This document shows positions 22,780 to 35,665 of a DNA stretch of 64,000 bases, in pieces. The DNA comes from Echinometra lucunter (taxonomy: Eukaryota > Echinodermata > Echinoidea > Camarodonta > Echinometridae). Made by a program: the position numbers and the translations under genes. The notes under the pieces were generated by a model. The model was not told the DNA's origin. It did no database searches and saw only the letters and a program-made list of their open reading frames with translations. The first letter of the stretch is position 1. Every line of letters begins with the position of its first letter. Location: contig CM057165.1 of the NCBI GenBank assembly GCA_029962745.1, forward strand, positions 24,517,202-24,581,201. Reading direction: 5' to 3'.

Positions 22780-23460
22780 GAATTTTTAATGGGGGGGGGG
22801 GGGGGGGGGGGTAACACCCTGTCAACATGGCGAGGTCGGGAAAGCCGAGTGGGACGGGCGTTGGTTAGGATCACCCTTTCTGTTCACTTGCTATGGGGGA
22901 GGGGCTGGTCTATCGTGACCAGTGACGTATACGGATTTTTTCAAAGGGGGTGATCATAGGCTTATGGGACTAGTTCATTTTCAATCCTGAATTCACGCAA
23001 GAATCGATGTTATGCTTAGGCTACCGCTCGTCGCCAGCCCTGTTGATGTGGGGGGGGGGGGGAGGAGGTTTCATGCATTTTTTCATTGTTTTGTCCATGT
23101 TCGAAGATCCATTTTCGATTAGATGTTTACCTTTTGTAAACCTTAAAAATGTCGCTCTGCGGGGGCCCGAGGGTGGTTGTTTGGACCAGAATAGAAGGAG
23201 TGTTTAAAACCACAGGGGCGTCGATCCCTTTTTGGATAAGGGGGGGGGGGGGTAAAACAGCCATCCGTAGCTAGCGTGGCCAACTTTTCGGAATGGGGGG
23301 GGGGGATACACACTAATTTCGCATTAAATGTCTTATAAGAGGGCAAGACAAGAGTAGTGGCGCAGACAGGTCCTCAGACCGGGGGATGCCATGTGGGCAG
23401 GGGCGTACGTACGCCCCTACCCTCCCCATAGCATTTGGGGGGGGGGGGGGTCAACTTGGA
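22780..23460. repeat. Cluster of poly-G tracts
   Basis: G runs of 10 or more at about 22792, 23050, 23241, 23294 and 23439, several preceded by CAGGGGCG-type ends. These are nested fragments of G-rich MITEs in the foldback interior. Confidence 0.6.
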
Positions 23461-23558
23461 TCGCATCAGTTATGATTGTGACTTCGTTCCAGCATTCTGG
23501 AACACCTAAGGGAAGGGGGAGGGGGCACGCCGACATGTGAACCAACAGGACCTAAGCT

Positions 23559-23559
23559 A

Positions 23560-23597
<38 letters not shown>
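23559..23597. repeat. (GAT)n microsatellite
   Basis: About 12 GAT units. Confidence 0.9.
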
Positions 23598-24374
23598 AGT
23601 AACAACAGTTAAAAGTAATTATTACTATTATTAGTGAAATATTATTGTTATCATTATTGTAATCATTTCATTTCATTTTATTTATTTCCACAATGCAGCG
23701 AATAAATTTTACAAGATCTTTCACATTTCAAAATCATTATGAAATCAACAGTTATACAAAAGTTATACAAAATATTTATATTAATTCAGTTCATACAGTA
23801 TATAGAATCAATAAATGGCAAGTATAAAATAAACAATGCTCGCTGTATAGGTGGAGGAAACCTTTAAAAGCAAAGCTTGTGAATCAGGCTCCCATGGAGA
23901 GTAGTAGTAGTATTTTCTAGTACAGCTACTTTTTATTCATCAGTTAGTAATTAGGATATGGAGGAGCATTGTTAAGCGAAACTTTCACTATTTATTAATG
24001 TCACCTTTCTCTTCTTTATGTATATACATGTATACCCCCCCCCCCCCTTTCCCCTCTGACTAGGCTATTGTCAAAGGCTCGAAAGGTCAGTATCACGTAT
24101 GGAATAGCTGTAATTATCTAAAACTATTTATATTATTGCTTTGCCTAGTACCTCACCATTGTGAGAAATGAGCTCAAACTTTCTTTTTCGGGGGGGGGGA
24201 TGAGATTGACATACATCGAAACAATGATTTCAGGGGTTCTATGTACAAACCTAACGCCATCGCCTCAGCACACACATTTTTTTTTTGGGGGGGGGGGGGT
24301 AACAAAACATGCGCACGTTGGTATCAATATGCATATAGCACATCACTTTATTTGAAATACGATAAAACAGCAAT

Positions 24375-24470
24375 GTAGATTAGATGCCTCGTTCGAGGGC
24401 ATAAGTGCCGTGCCGGGGTTCTAACCCCGGACCTTCGCGTCTACAGTCAAGCGCCTTAAACCATACACAA
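24375..24470 (-). mobile_element. Possible tRNA-like SINE remnant
   Basis: The minus strand reads TGGTTTAAGGCGCTTGACTG followed by GGGGTTAGAACCCC, resembling diverged boxes A and B. No full element is visible. Confidence 0.4.
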
Positions 24471-26234
24471 AACACACACCTGCACACATGCTGTTCCGGG
24501 GAAATGAACTGAAATGCAATGCCTCTTCAAATCTCACGTGATAATGATAATAAAATAAAAACAATAATCATAATTGCTGTTATCATTTCTACCATGATTA
24601 ATAGTATTATCCACCATTACTACCATCATTATTCTTATTCATATTTATATTTTTGTGTTATCATCGTTATCATTATTAATATCATCAGTTTTATCGTTAT
24701 AATCATTATTATTAGCAGCAGAAGCTGCTAATAATGCTCCGAAAACAAATAATGATCCCCCCCCCCCCCTTGATCCCCCCTCGAAAAAAAAAAACAGAGT
24801 AAAACGAACCTTATTTCATTTTTGGATTAACGAACCTCATTTCATTTTCGGAATAACGAACCTTATTTCATTTTCGGACTAACGAACCTCATTTCATTTT
24901 CGGAATAACGAACCTTATTTCATTTTCGGACTAACGAACCTTATTTCATTTTCGGATTAACGAACCTTATTTCATTTTCGGACTAACGAATCTTATTTCA
25001 TTTTCGGACTAACGAACCTTATTTCATTTTCGGACTAACGAACCTTATTTCATTTTCGGATTAACGAACCTTATTTCATTTTCGGACTAACGAACCTTCG
25101 GAATAACGAACCTTGATTCATTTTCGGACTAACGGATATTCGGAATAACGAACCTGTTTTCATTTTCGGACCAACGAACCTTCGGAATAACGAACCTTGT
25201 ATCATTTTCGAAATAACGAACCTTCGGAATAACGAACCTTCGGAATAGTGAACCTTCGGAATAACGAACCTTCGGAGTATTGGAACCTTCGGAATAACGA
25301 ACCTTCGGAATAACGAACATCACCCCATGTTAGTGACTTCAACAGATTTCTTGAGGTATTTCATATTTAAAGATGGAAATTATTGTAAAACTATAGTTAA
25401 AGGTATTAGTGAAATCATTTATTGTATTTCAAAAAAAATTTGAAGAAATATTTGAACAAAATTAGGATAGCTACATCTTAATCCTTTTGGTCTTGCCTAT
25501 TTATTTTATTATTGACTTACACTTTGTATAAAATAAATTTATTATGTGGACAAAATGGGCAAACAGACTTTACATGGCAATTCAGTAATCATATTTATTT
25601 CCATTACTCGACACGATATCAGTATATCACATTTCAAACTGAATATATAACATAATCATTCATTCTTCATATTTGTTTGAATAGGTGAATAATTGCAATG
25701 ATTTTTTTTTTCATGTCTAAGGTTAACATGTCTAAGGTTAACATTATGTTGTGTCATTTTAGTAAATGATGTTTCATATATTCTAAAACAGTTTAGAGGA
25801 GGAATCCAGTACATGTATATGTAGTATGTACATGTGGTACAGTAAAAGTGCACTTTGTTCAGAGAGTACAGAAACAGCTCCTTTGCAGAAAAAAAGTATT
25901 CTTTTAAATAATCATTAAAAGAATAAGCATTTTTTTCTTTTCCATTGAATGATTCATTAATAATCTTTAATCATGTTTCGCAATGGAATTTTCTGATGTT
26001 GTTCATGCATTGTTATATACACCACCTATTCAAATTTACAATAAACAATTGAATGTTGGCAATTATACATGTGGAACAGGAGAGCTGATTATTAAATAAC
26101 TTCCATGAGGATGTTTTATACACAGTATGCATTTCTGACTTTGTCATTGATTTGACTTCAGGCTCACACATAGGGGCAGACGAGCACTAATGTTCGGCTG
26201 GGAAATCTCCATACAACCAGCCCAAGATGGTCTT

Positions 26235-26385
26235 GGGCCCCGTTTCATAAAACTGGTTATCAATAACAACTTGCAATAACTGTTATAAGCTACCGAACTC
26301 CTTGCATCCGATTGGCTGAGAGTAAGTTTGTTGTAAAAAAATGTGACAGGTGTTAATTACTGATAACAAGTTTTATGAAACGGGG
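26235..26385. mobile_element. Hairpin MITE, duplicate of 5198-5349
   Basis: Same ends and centre as the copy at 5198. The right end has lost the final GCCCTGA-type bases, so the outer inverted repeat is shorter. Confidence 0.75.
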
Positions 26386-27582
26386 AGAAAACCGCAAATC
26401 AGCCGTCCCTCGAGACACAATAAAAAGCATCCCATGTGGAAAAACTCCCCCGTCCCTCCCCCTCCACCTCCATGGCCAATCCACCCCTGCCCACTCATTT
26501 CTTCTTTTTTTTCCAATGATCTTTATTTTGATTTCACTCAAATACAATATATAAATCACAAATCAAAATACATTAACTCAACTACAATATTTAAATGAAC
26601 TGCATTAACTCATATTCATGTTTCAGTGAGTTGCATTAACTCTAATCCAATACATAAATCACAAATCAAACTATTTCAATGGATTCCATTAACATGTAAG
26701 ACATCAGAAAGGAAATAACTGCAATTCACAAACTCACATGGAAAAAAAACCCCAGAAAAAAGAACATTGAGTGAATCTTCCAGATTGTCCCAAACCCACT
26801 GCACCCCCTTGACCACCCCTACCCCCCTCCCTCCTTCAAACACACAAACGCACAAAACCTGCACAGTCACTCCCCCTGTCTCTCTCTCCCAAATCACTCC
26901 TGGATATCGCCCTCAGTCCTACCAATTTCGGGTACATTCTCTCCCATTTTTAACAAATGCTTGTCTAACTTCTTATTTTAATAGCTATTGGTTTTTCTTC
27001 ATTTCGATATTCTACCACTCTCTGAGTACTTTCTTCTTGAGTAGGAACTCTACCTTCTGACATTGACCTAAAAATAATATATTTCATTAGAACGATCACT
27101 GTATTACAAAATTTTACTTCAAGGTCAGATCCAGTAATTCCCACATGACTGTATCTTTCCACTCCGCATTTCGAAGCTTTACCAAACTAAGTTTTTCAAT
27201 AACCCTCTGCCATAAGGCTTTACATCATTACAAACCCAAAGTGTTCATAGGATTCCGGGTTATGCTTACAGAATGAACAGTTATAGTATGTCAACAAAAC
27301 CAAATTTTAAATTTATATACACATAGCTAAATACACACCGGCACACGCACACACAACCGACATACACACCCCCGCAAAACAAGCACCCACGCACTCATCC
27401 TCTAGGATCCATGCTCATATATTACCTAACTTTGCCAGGGGAATTTTACTTAGTGCCAAATAGCTAGCAGGAATCAACTGTCATCCCGACGTGATGTCAA
27501 AAATCATTACTGCCGCCATAACGATATACGTCATTTAAAGATTATATAAGAGTCCTTTCGCTCAGTAAAGTAAAAAGAACGT

Positions 27583-29322
27583 TCAGCAAAGATCGACTCC
27601 AGGTATTTCCTTGTAAACGAGGAGAACATTTCCATTGAGGATGATGACTGTACCGGAAACAGGAACGATGCATCTTGGAAGATAACGATAGAGATACGAC
27701 GTAGGGAACTCAATGGCGTTTTCCCTTCTCATAACTCCGTCTGGGGAAATGAGACTTACAAAGCCAGTGTATTCTTGATTTGCTCCCGTACGATAGGTGA
27801 CGTAGATCATGTCATCTGCGCCGACGTGAAAATTAATTCTTCGGCTCCAGTCAGCCAGCGAAAGCCTCATCTTGACGTCCCCTGTTGCTCGAAAGATTCT
27901 GCAGATATCGGAGTTTCCAGAGCGGACAATGATATCTCCATTTGCAAGTGTCCCACAACCCATCAATGGGCTGCATGCTATATCCGTGATGGTTCGCAGA
28001 TGCGATCCTGTCTTAGGGTCGATCACATGAATCTCTCCACTGTTATGGCTAGCAGCAAGAAGCTTGCCCTTCCTGTCTACATTTAGGAAGGCAAAGCGGG
28101 ATTCGTCGTCGGGTAAAGCTACAGACCTTTCATATTTTCCATCTCTGTCACAGATCTGCAGCAACCCGGCATTGTAATCACTGTACACAAATCCTTTGTC
28201 GGGTAGGACTGCTAAATCCCAAATGCCTCGAGTCTTCTCCTCGGCCAGCAATATTTCCATGGATCCAGTTTCGACGTTTATTGTGTGCAATGCTGTACCA
28301 TTTCCATTTCGAAGGACCAGTGTCTGGTTATCCAGCGCCCCTAGAATAAATGGCTCCTGGATATCTGAAGAAATGTTCACAGTCTTGACCATCTCAAAAG
28401 AAGTTTTATTTCCCGTCAATGTTCCAATACTTTGTTCGTCGTCCACTCTTTTGAAACGTACCTTCTTTGCTACCGTTGAGAGCGTATCAAGATGATCATG
28501 ATCCAAACGGGGTAATTTCTCCATACCTGTCTCATGGAACTTGGCAACTTTCTCGTGGAATGTTTTCCCATCACAATCAACCATGATGGACTTTGCAAGT
28601 GCAGCTGCACTCTCCAACTCTGCATTAGTGGCATCTGCCGATGTCTTAGCATCTGAGGTTATTCGATGAACATTTTCTTTGATTCCATTCAAATCGGAAA
28701 GAATTTTGTCTCGGCCTTTAACTAGTGCTCCATGTTTTTTGTCAAATTGTTCATCTATTTCTGCGATTTCCATTCGACGCTTTTCATTGATCTGTCTTAT
28801 TAGTTCTTCTGCTTCTGTATTTACCCTTGCAATCTCTACAGTCTTTCGCTCTTCCTGATCCTGGGACTTTATTTTGAATGTGGTCGATATCTTATCCTCT
28901 AGGTTTTTGAAGTGGTCATCTATCTCAAGCGAGCGGCGTTCTATCTTCTCCAGAAAACTCTGCGTCTCAATTTGCTTTGCTGAAATCTCTTCGACATCTT
29001 TCTTCACACTTTCTCTCTTCTCAGCGAAGAACCTCTCGATGTCTTGCATCTGATGTCCATGGTGAAATGTTAAGGCACATGTGTGGCATACTGCCTCTTT
29101 GCACTTACAGCAGAGCAGTTCTACTTCTTTGCGCTTGTGCTTTGGGCATGGCCACTTGATAGTTCCATGGGATACATCAGCCAAAATGGCCTTGGCGAGC
29201 TTACGGGCACATGTTGGACACAAATGGCGTTGTTCAACGACTTTGTACCCTTGGGTCTCTTCAGTACCATTATTTCCACACTCGTCACATTTCAATCCCA
29301 GTGAGTCAAAGAGGCCTGCCAT
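27583..29322 (-). CDS. TRIM-like B-box / beta-propeller protein, gene 2
   Basis: This is an intact, intronless frame of 579 residues from the ATG at 29322. An in-frame ATG 12 codons upstream is less likely, because genes 1 and 3 start at the MA(S/G)LF(E/D)S position. The plan is as in gene 1: Cys pairs 12/15 and 35/38, a complete B-box 2 (residues 59-90), coiled coil, C-terminal propeller, no RING. It is almost identical to gene 1 after residue ~90, but clearly different in the first 60 residues (AGLFDSLGLKCDECGNNGTE). It ends GVDLC where gene 1 has GVDDLC. Psi-B lies about 1 kb upstream on the same strand. Confidence 0.85.
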   Translation of the reverse strand: MAGLFDSLGLKCDECGNNGTEETQGYKVVEQRHLCPTCARKLAKAILADVSHGTIKWPCPKHKRKEVELLCCKCKEAVCHTCALTFHHGHQMQDIERFFAEKRESVKKDVEEISAKQIETQSFLEKIERRSLEIDDHFKNLEDKISTTFKIKSQDQEERKTVEIARVNTEAEELIRQINEKRRMEIAEIDEQFDKKHGALVKGRDKILSDLNGIKENVHRITSDAKTSADATNAELESAAALAKSIMVDCDGKTFHEKVAKFHETGMEKLPRLDHDHLDTLSTVAKKVRFKRVDDEQSIGTLTGNKTSFEMVKTVNISSDIQEPFILGALDNQTLVLRNGNGTALHTINVETGSMEILLAEEKTRGIWDLAVLPDKGFVYSDYNAGLLQICDRDGKYERSVALPDDESRFAFLNVDRKGKLLAASHNSGEIHVIDPKTGSHLRTITDIACSPLMGCGTLANGDIIVRSGNSDICRIFRATGDVKMRLSLADWSRRINFHVGADDMIYVTYRTGANQEYTGFVSLISPDGVMRRENAIEFPTSYLYRYLPRCIVPVSGTVIILNGNVLLVYKEIPGVDLC

Positions 29323-29914
29323 TGTGAAAAGTACCAACCTAACAACCTTCTTTTCCAAAGTATGTATAGAAAATAGCTAATTTGCAGAAGAGCGATAAAA
29401 TGACGTGACGAACAAGATCACATGTTATGTCTACTCTTTTCAGTTAACCAGGTTTGCTGTAGAATCCTGTGATATGAGTTTTGTGTATAATGTCATCACC
29501 ACTCTCTGCCTGCATGCCAGCAATAACATGGACGAATGATTCATAACGACTATTCTATACACTGTGATACTCACAAACCTCACACGTTTGTCATGTTTAT
29601 CTACTTTTGGGCTTGTTTCCGTCTTCCCAAGTAATTACATCCGGCTGCCACAAGTTTCACTTCAATAACAATAAGGCCAAGCTTACCTTATTCCTTTTTC
29701 CCGTCCGGATATTTTCAAATTAAGGAAGGAGGGTTCTATGTTATTTGATATTTGATTGCTTTCTTGTACTTTTTTTTTCTTTTACGTATGTTCGGTCAAT
29801 TTCAACACAAATTTTCTCACTATATTTTCAATTTCTTTTATATAAGCAGTCAAGAGGATAAAAATCATGTAAAAGTATATGTTATTAATGGGGGGCCTCA
29901 CTACATTGTCCAGA
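29323..29914. other. Upstream region of TRIM gene 2, unlike genes 1 and 3
   Basis: About 590 bases with no match to the 5' flank of genes 1 and 3 and no recognised repeat. If it is a promoter, it is of separate origin. Confidence 0.4.
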
Positions 29915-30772
29915 TGTACGCGGGTTAGTATCTACTTAATTTCAGAAAAACAAAATATAACATACAATTTGAGGCGGGCTGTAAAAAGGGAGGAGAGAAC
30001 GAGAAACTTTGCTATATTTCTATTTGGCCTAATATGACAGGGTCATCATCAGGGTGACACAGTGCAAAGTCATTATGAGCGGGCATATTTTGAACATGTG
30101 TACGTGACGAACCATTCCCTTTTTCTTTGTTAAAAAAAGTATTAAAAACGACAGGTGTGGACAAGAATGTTATGGGATTTCAAAGTCTTGAAAACAGGCC
30201 GACAGGGTCAAAGAGAGAAATATCTTAAATAGTAAGAATAATAATGTGGATCGGAGTTAATATCCATGCATTTATTGCATTTATGTCATATTTAACGAAA
30301 ACGTTCCTCTCATTGTTCTTTGATTATTAGCCTACTTAACAAAGGATTCCGATCTCTCTTTAAGCTTGGACATGAGAACATTTCGACAATTTTGCATAAA
30401 CTCTTGAAACCCATAGTGGCAGAGTAACAGTTATACCAGCAGTGAGTGCCAAACCTCCCATAATCAAGAAAGCAGTGTAAGATTGAGTGCCATCGCAGAT
30501 TTTCCCTAAGAATAAAATCAAAGAAAGCAAGCATAAGAATTCAAATGTTAGCCACGGAAATGCGTTAGTACTTGCAGTCCTGAGGACTTGTAGACTCTTT
30601 TTTATGATGTACTGAAAGTTACTCAAAATCCCACAATGTATTTGAAAACAAGGTCGGACGTTTTTTCTATGGTACATTATTGGTAACATAGGGATGACCT
30701 CCGATGAAAATATGTTGGTTCTGTGATAAAAATTTTTATTAAAAAACGACGTACTGAAAAGTTAGCCCGAAT

Positions 30773-30773
30773 C

Positions 30774-30854
<81 letters not shown>

Positions 30855-30891
30855 CAATAATAATAACAATAATAATAATAATAATAATAAC

Positions 30892-30930
<39 letters not shown>
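30773..30930. repeat. (AAT)n microsatellite, SINE tail
   Basis: About 50 AAT units with interruptions, longer than the partner at 15116, so the array length has changed since duplication. Confidence 0.9.
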
Positions 30931-30931
<1 letters not shown>

Positions 30932-31180
30932 GATATTTATATAGCGCACGTATCCACCAAAAAAGGTGCTCAAGGGGCTCCCAATATTACCGCGGCTACC
31001 AATTTCAGTGCTCACAGCTTTTAAGGAATTCCTTTCTGTCGGTACCCATTTACACCTGGGTCGAGTGTGGCAAATGTAGATTAGTGTCTTGCCAAAGGAC
31101 ATTAGTGCTGCAGCAGGGATTCGAACCTCGTACCTTCCGATTCAAAGCCCGGAGACTTATCCACTGGACCACAACACCTC
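30931..31180 (-). mobile_element. tRNA-derived SINE, duplicate of 15211-15474
   Basis: Same box A (TGGTCCAGTGG); box B is GGTTCGAATCC. Shared position in the pseudogene intron shows inheritance by duplication. Confidence 0.85.
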
Positions 31181-33274
31181 AACATAGTATTATACATCAA
31201 CATCAAATTTGATGTATGATGAGGTTATCCATCTTGTTAGAAGTCAACTTCAAATGTTCCACTCTAATGTAATCTTTGCATAGTTTTCCTCATACTTAAC
31301 CTAATTTGTTTTAGTTACGTTTTTGCTTCCATACTATAACTGGTCAACATAATCATAAGTTCACTGGGGCCCTATTTCATAGAACGTGTACTTGATAATA
31401 AGCTACTGAACTAAGAGCATTGGACTAGCTGAGAGCGAAATTTTGATCGATGTTGTGGGAGTTGTTATTGACAACAATTAAGTCTTATGACTATGATTTT
31501 TCTTTTAATTAAAAATTGAAGACAAAAAAATAAAGCCAAAGAGGGTCCGTGTCCTCTTAATCTTACCTGCAACGTATCCGGCGAATGGGAATGCAGTATC
31601 ATAGCACAAGTTCATCAGTGATAACCCGGTCTGGTAATGTTCATTCCCAGTCGTTCGCTTCAAGAGGACGAAGATGGTTAGAACGTTAAGGCCCATCATG
31701 AGACTGCTGCAAGAGTTGTCAGGAACCAGAATGAATCCGCATAGAAGTTGACGAAGGACGCTACTGATGCAATCGTGTTAGCAAGCAGGTACCAGACTTC
31801 AACTCGAAGGATATTTTTGGAGAATATGAATCCACTTAAGAAGAGGCCGAGAAAGTTGACTATCCCTCCAGTTACTGAGATCTGAGTAGACCTTAGATCT
31901 GAGAGACCCTTGGCTTGGGCATTTTGGGATGGTAAACAAAAGCCATGTTGCGTAGGGTACAGAAAATAGATATACCTGAATGCAGAGAATGATTATTAGC
32001 GGACGTTCCTTAAAAATATGAAGACCAAAGGATTTGAAAATCGTCTTCAGGTAGTTCTTGTGTGTTTTCCTAGTCTTATTATCTTCATGGTAAATCTTCG
32101 GTTTTACTGTTTGATGTCCCATCGACATTTTCAAGAAAGCCTTTTTTTAAAATCGAACCTCCTCATCTTGTTTCAGAACTTTCCGTGACACCACTGCATT
32201 GTACATAATTGGCTTCACTACACTTCTCTGTCACATTAATTTGGAAGTTAGGTGCGTTGTCACAATCGCCACTGGGAAACTCGCTTTCAGTCTTCCCATC
32301 ATGACAGCACATCACTTGATCATCTGCATGATCTAAGTGACCTGCATCTTTGCGGATGATAAGTACCCGATGGCTCTGTGCCAATCATGCCAATGCGGCT
32401 GTTGTTTCTTTTACATCATTGGAATCGGGTTCGAAACCGGGGATAGGATGTCCAGTATATTCTGCAGAAGTTGTCTTTGTTTTGGCACCACTGGCACCAC
32501 TTTGGTAAAAGGTTTTAGCAAGGCACCAATCATGACCTAGTGTGTGTTGCCTCCTCCTAGTAGTAACAGAACACCTCTTCATCCATAGGGGTTGAGCATG
32601 GATTCAAAGAGCCAGGGCATGACCATGACTGCAACGCTTTCACCCGAAGTCATGACACCTGCTGCTATCTCAAACCGATCGTCAAAGTAGTCGTTTAGAT
32701 AGGTGTACGTCGGTAAATTGATGAAAATATATCCAATACCTAACAAAACGAGACAAAATACATGACACCTCCACTGCCACACACAACTTTCCAGGAAAAA
32801 TGAAAATAGGCTCCATAAATCCCGATTCTAAAATAATAACAGGGTTTATCATGGTTATGTGGAATGTCATTTCCTTCGATTTAAAGCTGGAAATCAATGA
32901 TTTTATTTTTCAATCCCATATGATATTAGCATAATGAAATCATTATGCATAAGTGATGATAGTGTCATGATCTTAAGTCACGTATTGTGGGAACAATGCC
33001 AAGTGCAATATTGTCATGTATATCCTTCAAAAGCCCAGTGAATCTTTAATCACTTATAATAACTCGCATTAGAACTATACATGTATAAAGCTCCTTATGT
33101 CTCTACATTAGTACATACCAAATGATATAAGAGCGGCAGTCAGTTGTGGAACTGTTTGAGTAAATGAGGTCAGAATAAGACTTACAGATGACAATTTTCC
33201 TCCCATCATTGTTAGTTGTCGGCAGAAATGGTCGGACAGAAAAATGACGAAGGAGAGGAATGTTTATTAAAGCT

Positions 33275-34328
33275 CTCAACAAATATTGAATATCAAGAAA
33301 ATAACAATTTAAAACTTTAATAAAAGATAACATCTTTCCAATAAATATGCACATTAGAAAATAGAAATCGCGAACAGTATCTATCCAGTTCGATGCTCAA
33401 GAGGTCTGACAAAATCCATCTTTATAAACAAAACAAAAAAAGCAACTCCCCCCAATTCAAAATAGCATAACTTTTTAACGAAAAAGTTTTGAGCAAAATT
33501 ATTTGGCAGGATTGTTTCCTCGCTTATTGACTAACTTCTGTATGAAAATGGGATTGATTCGACAATTTCTGCTTGAGTGAGCAAACACTAAAAGCAAAAA
33601 AGTCACTTTTCAAATATATGTATTTTGCGCAGACTTCTTTAAATTTTGATCTACATGATCACCCTGAACGGTGATTATCAGTAAAGATATATCATAATTG
33701 GATTTATTGAAGTAAAAACTATTAAAAACAAGAACAAACAGGCCGGAGACCGTATTTTCTTGTGCATAAATTAAAGTCACAATGTACAAGTTGAAATCAT
33801 ATGCACAATACAGATGAATATGAATAACGATAACTCAATTGTTATATGAAATAGCGATTTAATGTCACAATATATTTAGCTACACCCAAGAGTCGAATGA
33901 TGATGATGAGAAAAGCAGAAATAGCACAGGAAGGGGAAAATGAGAGAGAGAGGGGGGGGGGAGGGAAAGAGATAGAGTGAGGGGGAGTAACTAGCAAGCA
34001 AATTCAGAAAATTTAAAAAAATGCAAATACACAGCACTCATTATTAAAGGTGAGAATCAGGTACATTTAAAAATTATATTTCAAACAGTGACATACAGTG
34101 TATGTGACTTCCCTGTAAGAGTATATAGAGTTAGCAAGAAAGATAGAAACAGGGATTGAAGGAGCAGGGGGAATTAATAACCGAAAGTACAGGCAGGTAT
34201 CAGTGCCGTGAGAATGAAGTACAGATAATGAAATAATTGTATAATGTGAAAAATATGGCATCATATACAAGCTTTCGGGTGTTGATTACCTTCACTGCCT
34301 GTGGTATACTATCAAGGAATTTTGGTAT
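33275..34328. other. Intergenic, no gene recognised
   Basis: Contains a dispersed repeat at about 33480-33610 shared with 20930-21065, and a GA/G-rich patch at 33940-33990. No supported exon. Confidence 0.4.
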
Positions 34329-34334
34329 CTGAAG

Positions 34335-34640
34335 TATGGTGGCCCTGAAGTACGTTCGACAACAAGTCATGTGCGACGTGAATTTCGCATCCCAGGTCCT
34401 GAACTTCGCATCCGCGGTAATGAAATTCAAGACCCGTGGCGCAAACTTTGCATCCCAAGTCGTGAAATTCACGACCCGCGGTGCGAAATTCAGGACTGGG
34501 ATGCAAAGTTTGCGCCACGGGTCATGAATTTCGCATCGTGGGTCGTGAATTTCACGACTTTGGATGCAAAGTTGAGGACCTGGGATGCGAAATTCACGTC
34601 GCACATGACCTGTTGTCGAGCGTACTTCAGGGCCACCATA
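34335..34640. mobile_element. TATGGTGGCCC hairpin MITE with internal GCGAAATTC arrays, copy 1
   Basis: Flanked by the 6-bp direct repeat CTGAAG (34329-34334, 34641-34646). The arms begin TATGGTGGCCCTGAAGTACG on opposite strands and pair over about 60 bases. The interior alternates GATGCGAAATTC..GACC motifs on both strands. A related element is at 52000-52311. Confidence 0.8.
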
Positions 34641-35616
34641 CTGAAGTACGGCAAGGTGGTTGGCAAAGGCGATCACTATTCCTCAACTGAAGGGAAAATT
34701 GGATAAAGAAGTGGGGGAAAGCATGGAAACATGCCGGGATAGCAAGAATAACTTGACAAGTTGACAAACATGACAAAGTTCGTTAATTATTGCTGCCGTC
34801 TATCTGCGAAGCAGGGCATATCCAAACATAACATTATATACATAATTCAATTAGATGACACATTGTTTCAGCTACCGAAGACCTTTATGCTGGCACAGGA
34901 ACACCCAACCATCAAAGCTGAGGCGCTTGAATATCAGATGAACTCAGATGAGAAGGAAGCCGGAATCAAAGGCAGAGCTACTACTAATTCGCCTTGGGTA
35001 GTGTTTTGCATGATGCCACGTCAACCATACTCGAGTGTGCATAACGTTTACAGTGGCGTAAATGAGCCAAATATTTATTCAGGGGAAGAGGTAGGGCTGC
35101 GCCAAAATATTGAGGGGTTGAGCTGACAAGAAAAAAGAAGAAGAAGAAAAGGGGGTCCCAAGACAAAAGAGTACCTGTAGACTAGTAGCCCCGGTGCCGC
35201 GGTATACACTTGTGCTTCGCAATCAGATTGAGTTCGCTCTTCCCTTCTCAGGCGTAGGTGACGCCAGATACGTAATAAATTTACGGTTTCATTGGAAGGA
35301 AGAATATAAATTTTTAGCTTTTAAAGACATGTGATTTCTTGATAACGTAGCTCACTTAATTTGTACGATTACTCTTTTACTCATTCAAACTTTCTTTCAA
35401 GAGTTATTTCCCCTTTACCCATGCAGAACCTTAACTACAAGCATTGCTTTCAAGGATTCCGCCACAATGCAGCTTGCATTTATGTATTCATTTATTTAAA
35501 ACATATAAACTGAAGCTATATATAGTGAATCTTAATCGCTGTTATCTTATGCTTGTATTGATTTTGTAAAGTGAAAATTTCTGTCAATTATTTGCTGCTT
35601 GTGGAATGAATGAAAT

Positions 35617-35619
<3 letters not shown>

Positions 35620-35647
<28 letters not shown>

Positions 35648-35665
35648 TAGATAGAGAGGGGGAGA
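35620..35665. repeat. (GA)n microsatellite
   Basis: A GA run with adjacent GATA units. Confidence 0.9.

Larger units (their letters stand above)
21409..25326. mobile_element. 3.9-kb foldback transposon with tandem-repeat inverted arms
   Basis: Flanked by the 9-bp direct repeat ATGTTAGTG (21400-21408 and 25327-25335). The single-copy empty site is at 4294-4302 in copy A. The left arm (21415-21975) is an array of GGTTCGTTATTCCGAA 16-mers, changing inward to 26-mers containing CCGAAAATGAAATAA. The right arm (24800-25320) is the same array inverted, with the same outer/inner order. No transposase frame is recognised in the 2.8-kb middle, which holds nested G-rich MITEs and a 185-bp tandem repeat. 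Foldback elements of this design are known from Drosophila (FB) and sea urchins (TU). Confidence 0.85.
21071..29045. repeat. Segmental duplication, block B1 (partner of 3965-8010)
   Basis: Starts inside a truncated hAT-type MITE (partner of 3705-4100) and continues collinearly through the TRIM 3' flank into TRIM gene 2, interrupted by the foldback element. Small differences include a 6-base loss in the hairpin MITE at 26235. Confidence 0.9.
29915..33165. repeat. Segmental duplication, block B3 (partner of 14246-17444)
   Basis: Collinear with block A3, including the SINE and its AAT tail in the last intron of the MCT pseudogene. Confidence 0.85.
30360..33272 (-). pseudogene. Monocarboxylate-transporter-like pseudogene psi-B
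   Basis: Exon 2 lies at 33119-33272, exon 3 at 31567-32739, and the last exon at 30360-30505; splice sites are kept. No exon 1 was found upstream. The lesions differ from those of psi-A. Exon 2 is 154 bases instead of 141, because a 13-base tandem duplication (CATTTCTGCCGAC) shifts the frame. TGG becomes TGA right after NPYG (near 32579), and a TAG follows GNTH. An extra A lies in IPNA (near 31925), and about 7 bases are lost near 31703. Conversely, psi-B retains YFDDRFEIAAG and the open LLKRTTGNEHYQTG segment that psi-A has lost. Confidence 0.85.
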
